Of a stretch of 64,000 nt of DNA, positions 45,740-58,100 are shown piece by piece. This DNA comes from Lewinellaceae bacterium (GTDB lineage Bacteria > Bacteroidota > Bacteroidia > Chitinophagales > Saprospiraceae). The notes under the pieces were generated by a model. That model searched no databases and was not told the origin of the DNA. It saw only the letters and a program-made list of their open reading frames with translations. Numbering within the stretch: the stretch's first letter is position 1; every line of letters begins with the position of its first letter. The stretch spans positions 1 through 64,000 of the forward strand of contig JADJYW010000020.1 of the NCBI GenBank assembly GCA_016719605.1. Direction: 5' to 3'. Made by a program: the position numbers and the translations under genes.

Positions 45740-48700
45740 ATGAACGAAATTTTCCGCCTAAGTACCCTTGTTTCAACTGCCGCCCGGACCTTCGCATTGG
45801 CAGTCGCATTGCTCTCCGCAACAACCGCCGCCCAGAGCCAAACCGTCGGCGATTTCCGAGCCCGGCAATCCGGCAACTGGAACAACACCAACACCTGGGA
45901 GCAGTGGAACGGCTCGGCGTGGGTCACGGCCTACGCAACCAACGGCTACCCACTCGTGGCCGGCACCGCTACCAGCGCCAAAACAACCACTGCCGGTACA
46001 ACCCACACCATCGCACTGCCCGCCGGCATACAAACCGGCGACCTGCTGCTCGTCTTTTGGACCGATGCGGAGGACAGCGGTACGGCCCCCGCCACCCCCG
46101 CAGGTTTTACGCAGTTGTACACCAACAGCAGCGGAAACCGAATCCGAAGGGCATGGTACAAAACCGCCGACGGCACGGAAGGTACGTCCATAAATATCAC
46201 CGGCGGGGCCGAACGCAGCGCCCACACCGCCTGCCGCATGCTGGCCGGAACCTGGCAAGGAACACCGGAAGCCGGCAATCTGGATACCGGAACAGACGAC
46301 AAGCCCAACCCGCCGAATTTCAATCCGCTTGCCTGGGGCGCAGAACCGACTATGTGGATCGCCACAGCCCACTCGGAGGGCGATAACGGGGTAACTGCCC
46401 CGGCCAATTACACCGAAAACCTGCTCGTAGGGCACTCGGGCGGTACCGGCGGCGCGCATGCCACCATGGCAATGTCGCATCGGTTTGTAACAGCCACGTC
46501 GGAAAATCCGGGAGACTTTGACCTGGAAGAGGACCGGGTGCATGCCGCTTCCACCGTTGCGGTGCGCGGCCAAATCGGCAGTATTCCGGTCGGATACCCG
46601 AAATCCGTTTTCCCGACGGTGGCGGATGCCGTAACCGGGGTTCAATCGGCATCCAATGTAACCGTACACCATCACATTGCCCCCCGATATCGTGCCGGGC
46701 GAAATGCTGGTCGTGGTTTTTTCGGTGGACGGCGACCCAACAGTTTCGGTGGATACGCTCTCCAGCGGAAACAACTGGAACAAAATGGAGCAGGCGAGTT
46801 TCGAGACGTCCGTAACCGGCGCTGTTTTTTGGAAAATAGCAGCCGGCAGCGATGCCCTGACCCTGAAAACGTCGAGCAGCCAGCGCAGCAGCCACATCAG
46901 CTACAGGCTCCGCGATGCAACAGGAATATCGGGCACTGCAGCCGTCGGCAACAGCAGCAACAGCAATCCGCCCGATCACACGCCCCCCGATGGCATCGGA
47001 GACTACCTCTGGCTGGCCACCCGGTCGGGCGACAATATAACCGTGGCCTCGGCCCCACCGCCCTCCTTTTCGGATATGCAGACGCAAGGCGCCGGCCACG
47101 GCGATGGCGCTTCCACCAGCACAGCCATTCGACCCTGGAATGCCGCATCCCTGGACCCCGGCAGTTTCACCAGCAACACGGAACAATGGGTGAGTTTTAA
47201 CCTCGCCATCCGCGGCGGCGGTACCGCCACCGTGCGCAACAACCACACCGTAACCGCCACCACCGCAGTAAGCGTACCCGACGTGACCATCGAAACCGGC
47301 GGTACGGTGATCATAAACGACGGAGTCACTTTTACGACACCCGCCGGCGGCAGTTTCCAGGTAGCAGGTACCCTGCAAATGGGCGCCGACGGCACCGCCA
47401 CGATAGCCGGCGCCGGGGCTTTCTCGCTCCATACCGGAGGCACGCTCGGCATCACATCCCCCGCCGGCATCACTGGTTCGGAAGCCACCGGCAATGTCCA
47501 GGTCACCGGCCCGCGCACCTTCAGCACCGACGCCGGTTATGTGTACAACGGCATTGCTCCGCAACAGACAGGCAACGGCCTGCCTGCCGTGGTGGCCGGC
47601 TTGAAAATGGACAATACCGACAGCGGCACGGGCGTGTCGCTCACCAACAGCACCACCGTAACCGATACCCTGAACCTGAAAGACGGCCTGCTCACCACCG
47701 GCGCGAACAGCATCACCGTGCCGGCTGCCGGCAGCATAACCAATGCCTCGGCAGCGAGCTATGTGTCCGGCAACCTGTGCCGCGGTATCCCTGCCGGCGC
47801 CAATACCTGCGTGTTTCCCATCGGGACGCCCACAGCCTACGCACCGGCTACCCTCGACTTCCTCGCCGGCACCGAGGCCGGCACCCTGTGCAGTGCCACC
47901 ACCAACGGGGATCATCCCGCTATCGCCACCTCCCAGCTGGACGCGGATAGCTCCGTCAACCGCTATTGGTTCTTCGACGTACAAAACGGTCTGGCTACCG
48001 CAAACTACCACGCTACGTTCAACTGGGTGAGCGCCGACGCGGACATGGATTTTGACTACAGCACTGCCCTTGTCGGGAAATACAACGCCCCCGACTGGAC
48101 CTACCCAACCCCCGGCGCCCGCACGGCCACCTCGGTGCAAATCACCGGAGCGAGCGGGTTCAGCGCGTTTCAGGTGGGAAACGAGGCCACCATTTCCTGT
48201 TCCTCTATCACCTGTGCAGCCGGCAGCCCGTTTGTGCGCATGACCGATGTGGGCCAGTGCGACTACACCGTGCAAGGCGCCGAATTTGACCCGACGCTCG
48301 GCGGCGACTGCCCCGGGGCAACGGTCTCCAATGATTTCAACAACCTGAGCACATTGGCAGGCGCCGATCTGCCGGGTGGTACCACGACGATCGTATGGTC
48401 GGTGACGGCCGGTATGTTCAGCGCATCCTGCGCAATCGCCGTGACGGTGACGGATGCCGAACCGCCCGCTATTTCCTGCCCGGCGGACATTTCGGTGGAC
48501 ACCGACGCAGGCGTTTGCAGCGCGGCGGTCAATTTCACCACCCCGGCCGGCACGGACAACTGCCCCGGCGCAACGACCGCGCAAACCGCAGGCCTCACCT
48601 CGGGCGCAGATTTTTCGGTGGGCACCACGACCAACACGTTTGAAACCACGGCCGCCAATGGCCAGACCACCGCCTGCTCGTTCGTGGTGACGGTGACGGA

Positions 48701-51700
48701 TGCCGAGCCGCCCGCTGTTTCCTGCCCGGCGGATATTTCGGTGGACACCGACCCGGGTGCGTGCAGCGCGGCGGTGGCGTACGCAACCCCGGCCGGCACG
48801 GACAACTGCCCCGGCGCAACGACCGCGCAAACCGCGGGTTTTGCCTCGGGCGCGGATTTTCCGGTGGGAACCACGACCAACACGTTTGAAACCACAGCTG
48901 CCAACGGCCAGACCACGTCCTGCTCGTTTGCGGTGACGGTGACGGATGCCGAGCCACCCGCTATTTCCTGCCCGGCAGACATTTCGGTGGACACCGACCC
49001 GGGCGCGTGCAGCGCGGTAGTCAATTTCACCACCCCGAGCGGCACAGACAACTGCCCCGGCGCAACGACTGCGCAAACCGCGGGTTTTGCCTCCGGCGAA
49101 ACCTTTCCCGTCGGCAGTACAACCAACACGTTTGAAACCACGGCCGCCAACGGCCAGACCACTTCCTGCTCGTTCGCCGTAACGGTGACGGATGCCGAGC
49201 CGCCCGCCCTCGTTTGCCCGGCGGACATTTCGGTGGAAACCGACGCAGGCGCGTGCAGCGCGGTAGTGGCGTACGCCACCCCGAGCGGCACGGACAACTG
49301 CCCCGGCGCAACGACTGCGCAAACCGCGGGTTTTGCCTCCGGCGAAACCTTTCCCGTCGGCAGTACAACCAACACGTTTGAAACCACGGCCGCCAACGGG
49401 CAAACGACCGCCTGCTCATTTTCGGTGACGGTGACGGATGCCGAACCGCCCGCCCTCGTTTGCCCGGCGGACATTTCGGTGGACACCGACGCGGGCGCGT
49501 GCAGCGCGGCAGTGGCGTACGCCACCCCGAGCGGCACGGACAACTGCCCCGGCGCAACGACCGCGCAAACCGCAGGCCTCGCCTCGGGTTCGGATTTTCC
49601 GGTGGGAACCACGACCAACACGTTCGAGACCACGGCCGCCAACGGCCAGACCACGTCCTGCTCGTTCGCCGTGACGGTGACGGATGCCGAGCCGCCCGCT
49701 GTTTCCTGCCCGGCGGACATTTCGGTGGACACGGATGCGGGAAATTGCAGCGCAGCGGTGGCCTACGCAACCCCGAGCGGCACGGACAACTGCCCCGGCG
49801 CAACGACCGCGCAAACCGCAGGCCTCGCCTCGGGCGCAGATTTTCCGGTGGGAACCACGGCCAACACGTTTGAAACCACGGCCGCCAATGGCCAGACCAC
49901 CGCCTGCTCGTTTGCCGTGACGGTGACGGATACCGAGCCGCCCGCTGTTTCCTGCCCGGCCGATATTTCGGTGGACACGGATGCGGGAAATTGCAGCGCG
50001 GCGGTGGCCTACGCAACCCCGAGCGGCACGGACAACTGCCCCGGCGCAACGACCGCGCAAACCGCGGGCCTCGCCTCGGGATCGGATTTTCCGGTGGGAA
50101 CCACAACCAACACGTTTGAAACCACGGCTGCCAATGGCCAGACCACCGCCTGCTCGTTCGCCGTGACGGTGACGGATGCCGAACCGCCCGCTGTTTCCTG
50201 CCCGGCGGATATTTCGGTGGACACCGACCCGGGCGCGTGCAGCGCGGCGGTCAATTTCACCACCCCGGTCGGCACGGACAACTGCCCCGGCGCAACGACC
50301 GCGCAAACCGCGGGCCTCGCCTCGGGTTCGGATTTTCCGGTGGGAACCACGGCCAATACGTTCGAGACCACGGCCGCCAATGGCCAGACCACCGCCTGCT
50401 CGTTTGCCGTGACGGTGACGGATGCCGAGCCGCCCGCTATTTCCTGCCCGGCGGACATTTCGGTGGACACGGACGCGGGCGTTTGCAGCGCGGCGGTCAA
50501 TTTCACCACCCCGAGCGGCACGGACAACTGCCCCGGCGCAACGACCGCGCAAACCGCGGGCCTCGCCTCGGGTTCGGATTTTCCGGTGGGCAGCACGACC
50601 AACACGTTTGAAACCACGGCCGCCAACGGCCAGACCACGTCCTGCTCGTTCGCGGTGACGGTGACGGATGCCGAGCCGCCCGCTGTTTCCTGCCCGGCGG
50701 ACATTTCGGTGGATACCGACGCGGGCGCGTGCAGCGCGACGGTCAATTTCACCACCCCGGTCGGCACGGACAACTGCCCCGGCGCAACGACCGCGCAAAC
50801 CGCGGGCCTCGCCTCGGGTTCGGATTTTCCGGTGGGAACCACGGCCAATACGTTCGAGACCACGGCCGCCAATGGCCAGACCACCGCCTGCTCGTTTGCC
50901 GTGACGGTGACGGATGCCGAGCCGCCCGCTGTTTCCTGCCCGACAGACATTTCGGTGGACACGGACGCAGGCGTTTGCAGCGCGGCGGTGATTTTCGCCA
51001 CCCCGAGCGGCACAGACAACTGCCCCGGCGCAACGACCGCGCAAACCGCGGGCCTCGCCTCGGGTTCGGATTTTCCGGTGGGCAGCACGACCAACACGTT
51101 TGAAACCACGGCCGCCAATGGCCAGACCACCGCCTGTTCGTTTGCCGTGACGGTGACGGATGCCGAGCCGCCCGCTGTTTCCTGCCCGACAGACATTTCG
51201 GTGGACACGGACGCAGGCGTTTGCAGCGCGGCGGTGATTTTCGCCACCCCGAGCGGCACGGACAACTGCCCCGGCGCAACGACTGCGCAAACCGCAGGCC
51301 TCGCCTCGGGCGCGGATTTTCCGGTGGGCACCACAACCAACACCTTTGAAACCATGGCTGCCAACGGCCAGACTACGTCCTGCTCGTTTGCGGTGACGGT
51401 GACGGATGCCGAGCCGCCCGCTGTTTCCTGCCCGACAGACATTTCGGTGGACACGGACGCAGGCGTTTGCAGCGCGGCGGTGATTTTCGCCACCCCGAGC
51501 GGCACGGACAACTGCCCCGGCGCAACGACTGCGCAAACCGCAGGCCTCGCCTCGGGCGCGGATTTTCCGGTGGGCACCACGGCCAATACGTTCGAGACCA
51601 CGGCCGCCAATGGCCAGACCACCGCCTGTTCGTTTGCCGTGACGGTGACGGATGCCGAGCCGCCCGCTGTTTCCTGCCCGACAGACATTTCGGTGGACAC

Positions 51701-54700
51701 GGACGGAGGCGTTTGCAGCGCGGCGGTGATTTTCGCACCGGCGGCACGGACAACTGCCCCGGCGCAACGACTGCGCAAACCGCAGGCCTCGCCTCGGGCG
51801 CGGATTTTCCGGTGGGCACCACAACCAACACCTTTGAAACCATGGCTGCCAACGGCCAGACTACGTCCTGCTCGTTTGCGGTGACGGTGACGGATGCCGA
51901 GCCGCCCGCCATTTCCTGTCCGGCCGATATTTCGGTGGACACGGACGCAGGCGTTTGCAGCGGCGGTGAATTTCACCACCCCGAGCGGCACGGACAACTG
52001 CCCCGGCGCAACGACCGCGCAAACCGCGGGCCTCGCCTCGGGTTCGGATTTTCCGGTGGGCAGCACGACCAACACGTTTGAAACCACGGCCGCCAATGGC
52101 CAGACCACCGCCTGCTCGTTTGCCGTGACGGTGACGGACGCCGAACCGCCCGCTGTTTCCTGTCCGGCGGATATTTCGGTGGAAACCGACGCCGGGCGCG
52201 TGCAGCGCGGCAGTGGCCTTCGCAACCCCGAGCGGTACGGACAACTGCCCCGGCGCAACGACCGCGCAAACCGCAGGCCTCACCTCCGGTGCAGATTTTC
52301 CGGCAGGCACCACAACCAACACGTTTGAAACCACGGCCGCCAACGGCCAGACCACGTCCTGCTCGTTCGCGGTGACGGTGACGGATGCCGAACCGCCCGC
52401 AATTTCCTGCCCGGCGGATATTTCGGTGGACACCGACGCGGGCGCGTGCAGCGCGGCGGTGAATTTCACCACCCCGAGCGGCACGGACAACTGCCCCGGC
52501 GCAACGACCGCGCAAACCGCAGGCCTCGCTTCCGGTGCAGATTTTCCGGTGGGAACCACAACCAACACGTTTGAAACCACGGCCGCCAACGGCCAGACCA
52601 CGTCCTGCTCGTTTGCCGTGACGGTGACGGATGCCGAGCCGCCCGCTATTTCCTGCCCGGCGGACATTTTGGTGGACACCGATGCGGGCGTGTGCAGCGC
52701 GGTAGTGGCGTACGCCACCCCGAGCGGCACAGACAACTGCCCCGGCGCAACGACCGCGCAAACCGCAGGCCTCGCCTCGGGCGCGGATTTTCCGGTGGGA
52801 ACCACAACCAACACATTTGAAACCACGGCCGCCAACGGCCAGACCACCGCCTGCTCGCTCGCAGTGACGGTGACGGATGCCGAGCCGCCCGCCCTCGTTT
52901 GTCCGGCGGACATTGCGGTGGATACCGACGCGGGCGCGTGCAGTGCGGCGGTGGCCTACGCAACCCCGAGCGGCACGGACAACTGCCCCGGCGCAACGAC
53001 TGCGCAAACCGCAGGCCTCGCCTCGGGATCAGATTTTCCGGTGGGAAGCACAACCAACACGTTCGAGACCACAGCCGCCAACGGGCAGACAACATCCTGC
53101 TCGTTTGCGGTGACGGTGACGGATGCCGAGCCGCCCGCTGTTTCCTGCCCGACAGACATTTTGGTGGACACCGACCCGGGTGCGTGCCTGTACACCATTT
53201 CCGGCACGGCTTACGATCCGGCGGTGGGCGACAACTGCGGCGTGGTGTGGGTGAACAACGATGCCAACGGCATGGCCTCGCTGGACGGCGTGGTGCTGCT
53301 CGCCGGCGCCACCCTGATCGAGTGGACGGTAGCGGATGGCAACGGCCTGATCGCCATTTGCCAGTTTACCATCACCGTGGCGACGTGTACCTCCATTTCG
53401 GGTACTATTTTTTGGCAAGGCGACGGGGTTACGGGCGTGAACAACGCAGACGTGACCCTCACGGGAGGCACCTCGGATAGCGACACGACCGACAGCAGCG
53501 GGGATTATACGCTGGTGGCCAACCTCGGCGACGACTGCGTCATCACCCCGAAGAAAGGCAACCAGTTTACCCTCAACGGGGTGACGGCTGCGGATGCTTC
53601 GGCCATTCAGCAGCACCTGTCCGGCGCGCAAGGCGAGGTGATAACCGACTTTTTCCGGCTGGTGGCTGCCGACCTGAACAAGAGCAATACGATTTCGATT
53701 GTGGATGCGGCGCTCATTCGCCAGGGTATCCTCGGCAACCCGTCGGCGCTGGCCATCCTGAACACGACGGGCGACTGGCGTTTTGTCGGTACGGCGTATC
53801 CCGATGTTTTGACCAATATCGGCCCGTATGTGCTGACCGATTTTTCGGCCTACGAGCAGCGCACGCTTGCGGGTGTGGCGATGGATATGGCCGGGCAGGA
53901 TTTTTGGGCCGTCAAAGTGGGCGATGTGTTTGAGCAGACACTTCCCGGGGTGGACATTGCCGACCCGGCGCTCAAGCCCGACCCGTCGGCCCGGCCGTTG
54001 GTGTGGCGCGTACGCGACCGCGTGCTGCAGGCCGGCGAGCCGGTGGAACTCGACTTTTCGGTGGTCAATTTCACCGACATCGCGGCGTTTCAGCACGGCA
54101 TGCGTTTCGATCCGGCGGTGTTGCAATACGAAGCCATGCACAGCACCACGACGGAAATCCCGCTGGATGCTGCGGGCAACTTTGGCGCCTACCGGATTGC
54201 GGCGGGCGAGTTGCGCACCTTGTGGTCGGTGGCCGAAGGCGTCACGCTACCGGGGGTGCAGCCCATGTACCGCTTGCATTTTACCGCCCTGCAAGGCGGT
54301 ATGAAACTCAGCGAAGTGGTGTCGTTTGATCCGGCTGTTTTGCGCGCCGTGGCGTACACGACCGCGCTGGCTCCGCGCGAAGTGCAATTGGTTTTCACGG
54401 ACTACAAAAACACGGGGTTGCTTTCCACGGACAACCAGGTGGACATCCCGAACACCGGCTTCGATCTGCTGCAAAACCGGCCGAATCCGTTCAGCGACCG
54501 CACGACCATTGGTTTTATCCTGCCGGAGGCTTGCGCTGCGCAACTGCGCGTATTCGACATCAGCGGCCGCGAGCTGTGGCGCTCCGACGAAACATACCCG
54601 GCGGGCTACCACGAGGTGGTGCTCCGGCTGGAAGAACTCCCGGCAACGGGTATGCTTTTTTACGAACTGACCACACCGCAGGGCAAGCAGACGCGCAGGA

Positions 54701-54720
54701 TGCTGGCCGTGGGGATGTAA
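45740..54720 (+). CDS. Giant HYR-repeat secreted protein with dockerin-like, cohesin-like and T9SS modules (four frameshifts)
   Basis: About 2,990 residues after repair. A signal peptide (MNEIFRLSTLVSTAARTFAL..., cut near AAQSQ) is followed by two related beta domains (GDLLLVFWTDAEDSG; GEMLVVVFSVDGDPT), a beta-helix-like stretch (VSVPDVTIETGGTVIINDGV) and 19 HYR units of 82 residues. The C-terminal module has an SdrD-B/CNA-B-like strand region (GTIFWQGDGVTGVNNADVTL), dockerin-like EF hands (VAADLNKSNTISIVDAALIR) and a cohesin-like domain (RVLQAGEPVELDFSVVNFTD). It ends in a type A T9SS domain (LLQNRPNPFSDRTTIGFILP). The frame breaks at about 46667 (one extra base) and at 51736, 51959 and 52188 inside three consecutive HYR units (-4, -2, +1). 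The downstream module is nearly identical to that of the gene at 61415. It is probably a surface adhesin or scaffold. Confidence 0.85.
48477..53145 (+). repeat. Tandem array of 19 HYR units, 246 bp each
   Basis: The period is exactly 246 bp (82 codons). Each unit begins CPADISVDTDAG and ends VTVTDAEPPA. Subtypes differ at the second strand (VNFTTP, VAYATP, VIFATP). Units 11-14 all carry the CPTDISVDTD variant, and units 8-9 resemble 10-11, pointing to recent duplication of two-unit blocks. Units 14, 15 and 16 each carry an indel. Confidence 0.9.
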
Positions 54721-54727
54721 CGATGGC

Positions 54728-54768
54728 GGGTGTTCAGAGCACGGGCTGACCCAGTGCTCTGAACACCC
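54728..54768 (+). terminator. Strong terminator after the HYR gene
   Basis: Perfect 15-base arms GGGTGTTCAGAGCAC / GTGCTCTGAACACCC with an 11-base loop, followed by CCTTACTTTTTG. Confidence 0.85.
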
Positions 54769-54855
54769 CCTTACTTTTTGCTTTTCGTCGTTTTTTGACA
54801 AAAACACTTTCGACCAAAATTATCCGCGCCCATGCCTTTGTACCAAATTTTGGTA

Positions 54856-54863
54856 TACTTTTG
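54856..54863 (+). promoter_or_regulatory. Bacteroidota -7 box TACTTTTG for the glycine-rich secreted gene
   Basis: An exact TAnnTTTG about 310 bases before the ATG at 55171. A TTTG lies 15 bases upstream, shorter than the usual spacing. If used, it gives a long leader. I see no gene in the 450-base gap 54721-55170. Confidence 0.45.
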
Positions 54864-55170
54864 TGGCGCTTGATTCGCGCTTTACCTGTTTTTATTTTAA
54901 TCCGTTTTTTTGAATCAAAGCCGGCGTTGCCAAAAAAACACGTCGTCGCCAACAGAAAAGTCATCTTGTGAAAAAGTCCTTGCCCCGTTTTTCGGGCGCT
55001 GCCTGCCAAGGGCGCCGCGCTCTGTATTCGTCTGAATGGTACCGCTGCCCGGCGGTATGGGCTACGCTACTACCGAACCTTTCTTTTTTTACCATACCCC
55101 GCATACCGGATGCCGGCCCCGCGCCGTGCGTCCGTTCTGTATTGTTTCACGCTGAAAACCCTTTTTGGTT

Positions 55171-58100
55171 ATGAAAAATACTCTACAAATCTGGAACAAC
55201 ACCTGGGGCCACACCGCCCGATCCTGTCGGCAATATGCAGGAGAGGTCCTGCGAAGAGCCGCGCCTGTGGTGGTGATGGTGGTGATGGGGGCTGGGAGTG
55301 CGTGGGGACAGATACTCCAGGTTACGGGTTCTCCACAGACGGCCACTACAACGAGCACAACGTTGACCATCAACAAACCGTCGGGGCTGGCTGTGGGGGA
55401 TATCATGTTTGCCAATATTATCCAGACAGATAACGACGCGGGCACGGGCCTGAATACGAACGCCTCACGCTCGGGCTGGACGGTTATTGCCGGCAATCAA
55501 ATTGGTATTAACGGCAACAACGAATGGTGGGGGACGCTGCTTTATAAGATAGCCGATGCCGCGGATGTGATGGCAGCCAATTTCGCCTTTACCCTGGATA
55601 CCGACGCCAACGGCGACGGCAGTGCGGGCGGCATCGTGGCATTCTCAGGAGTAGATACGGGGTTTCCGTTTGACGCAGTACCTCCGGGCGTTTTTAACAC
55701 GACGGTTTCGGACGACCTGCTGGCTACCGGCATCACCACTACAACGAACAATGCCGCGGTGGTCATGTTCGGCATGAACGCCGCGAACGAAACGTTCGGC
55801 AGCTGGACGACGACTGCGCCGGGCGCCTTGGCCGAAGTGTTCGAGCAAACATTCGCTAGCGGAGCGTCAATGGGCGCGGCTGCTGCCTGGGGCACCCTGG
55901 CCACGGCGGGCGCTACAGGAAACGGTACGGCCGAAATGAGCGACAACGATAACGATCCCAACGGCGCCTTGCTGATCGCCTTGCGGCCGGCCAATGCCAC
56001 TATTACTTCGCCGTTCACGCCTGCCTATGGCGGAACGTTTACCGTGCCGGCCGGCGTCACCTGCGTGCGGGTGCAGGCCTGGGGCGGCGGTGGCGGCGGC
56101 GGTATGAATGATACCGGCGGCGGCAGTGGTGCGGACGGCGCCGGCGGCGGCGGTGGCGGCGGTTACCGTGAGGGTGTGCTGATTGTTTCGCCGGGCGATA
56201 ACATTACCGTCGCGATAGGCGCCGCTGGCGCCGGCGCCCCCAATACTACGAATACAGCAGGAACGGCCGGCGGTAACTCCACGGTAACGCATACCAGCGG
56301 CGTCATAACCGCCAATGGTGGCACCGCCGGTACCAGCGGCACTGCCGGCGGCACTGGCGGCGGTGGATCTTTTAGCGGAACGGTATACGGTCAGATTGCC
56401 TTTGCCGGCGGCGCCGGCGGCGGCGGCGACGCCAATGAGGGCGGCGGCGGCGGTGGTAGCGCAGGTTCGGCCGGTAATGGCGGTAACGGCGCAAACCTGA
56501 CAGCCGGTACTGCCGGAGCAGGCGGCGGCGCCGCGGGCGGCGCCGGTGGTGATGACGGCGCCGGCACATCGGGATCGCTTCCCGGCGGCGGCGGCGGTGG
56601 CGCCGGGGATGAGGGCGGCGGCGGCGGTAACGGCGCCTATGGCCAGGTTATCCTGACCTGGGGTAGTTTGTCTTCCAGTACGGCAGGCACTATTACATCC
56701 GGCTCTCCGGCTTCCAGTTGTACTTCACCATTCAATCCCAATAATATATCCGGCGATGACCCCGCCGGCGCCGAAACCTGGTCCTGGCAATCCAGCACCG
56801 ACGGCGGTACTACCTGGACGACCATCGGGGGCGCAACGTCCGCATCGTACGATCCGGGCAATATCACCGCGACCACGCAATACCGCCGGCTGCGGTCGGT
56901 ATCAGGCGAATGTCCGGGCATTTCCAACGTGGTGACTTATTCGGTCAATACGCCGCCCACGGCCGGCGCACCCACGACGGCTTCCGTATGTACCGGTACG
57001 CCTGCTACAATCGCGGGCAATCCGACGGGCGGTTCCGGCATGTATACGACCCATGCCTGGACGATCACCAACGCCGGCGGTACCGGCGCTACTAACGGCG
57101 CCAACCTGACCAATGCCAACCAGGAAACGGTTACGTTCAACGGCACGGGATTGACGGCCGGTACGGTGACGCTGCAATATACTGTAACTGACAACAACGG
57201 TTGCACCGGTACCAAAACGGTAGCCGTGACGGTCAGCTTGTCTCTTGCGATAACGGGCGTGTCGATTTGTGCAGGTGGTAGCGGCAGTTTGGCGGTTACC
57301 TCTGCCTGCGCCGATGTATCCGGATCGGAAGGGCCATCCTTCGCCGGCACAGGGACAAACGTGACAGGAGTAGGAACGGTAGCATGGACAAATCCCGGAA
57401 ATATCGTTTCGGATAATGGTTCCTCTGCAACTGCCAGCAGAGGCACAGATGGTACCGTCACGACAAACTATCTTCAGGGGACGAATCTCGGTTTCACGAT
57501 ACCTTCCGGCGCCACGATAAATGGCATACAGGTTTCCATGAACCGTTTTGCCTCGGTCAGTTCAGGCAGTGATAATGTACAGGATAATATAGTCAGATTA
57601 ATTAAGGCAGGTACGGTTACCGGTGATAATAAAGCCGTTGCCGGAAACTGGGCAACAGCTACCGGCACCGTGGTGAGTTATGGCGGGGCTTCGGATTTGT
57701 GGGGTACCACCTGGACCCCGGCCCAGATCAACGCTTCCAATTTTGGTGCAGCCTTGTCTGCCAATATTACGCGGGATAATGGCATCGTTACGGGTTCTGT
57801 TGATTACATCAGCATTACCGTTTATTATACCATCGACCATACGATCAGCTGGTACACTGTTTCATCCGGCGGCACCGCTGTTCAAACGGAAAGCAGCCTG
57901 ACCACCTTCAATCCGGTCGGCGATGCAGAGGTGCTCATGGCTGGCGCACCCTATAGTAGCCTGAACAATACGAACACCCCCGGCACCTATACGTTCTGGG
58001 CGGAATGTTCCTTGTATCCGGACTGTCGTACAGCGGTTGATTTTGTAATTAATCCCGGTCCTTCCTGCTCCATCACCGGCTCCGACCCGGTATGTGCCAA

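Noticed and set aside
46350..52913. Very long minus-strand open frames (up to about 1,000 codons) across the HYR array
   Set aside because: They are the antisense of a repeated GC-rich coding unit. Their translations are Arg/Gly/His-rich or echo the repeat period without domain character, and have no signal peptide or family.
48477..53145. CRISPR-like array
   Set aside because: The repeats are 246 bp, contiguous, coding and without spacers; they are HYR protein units.
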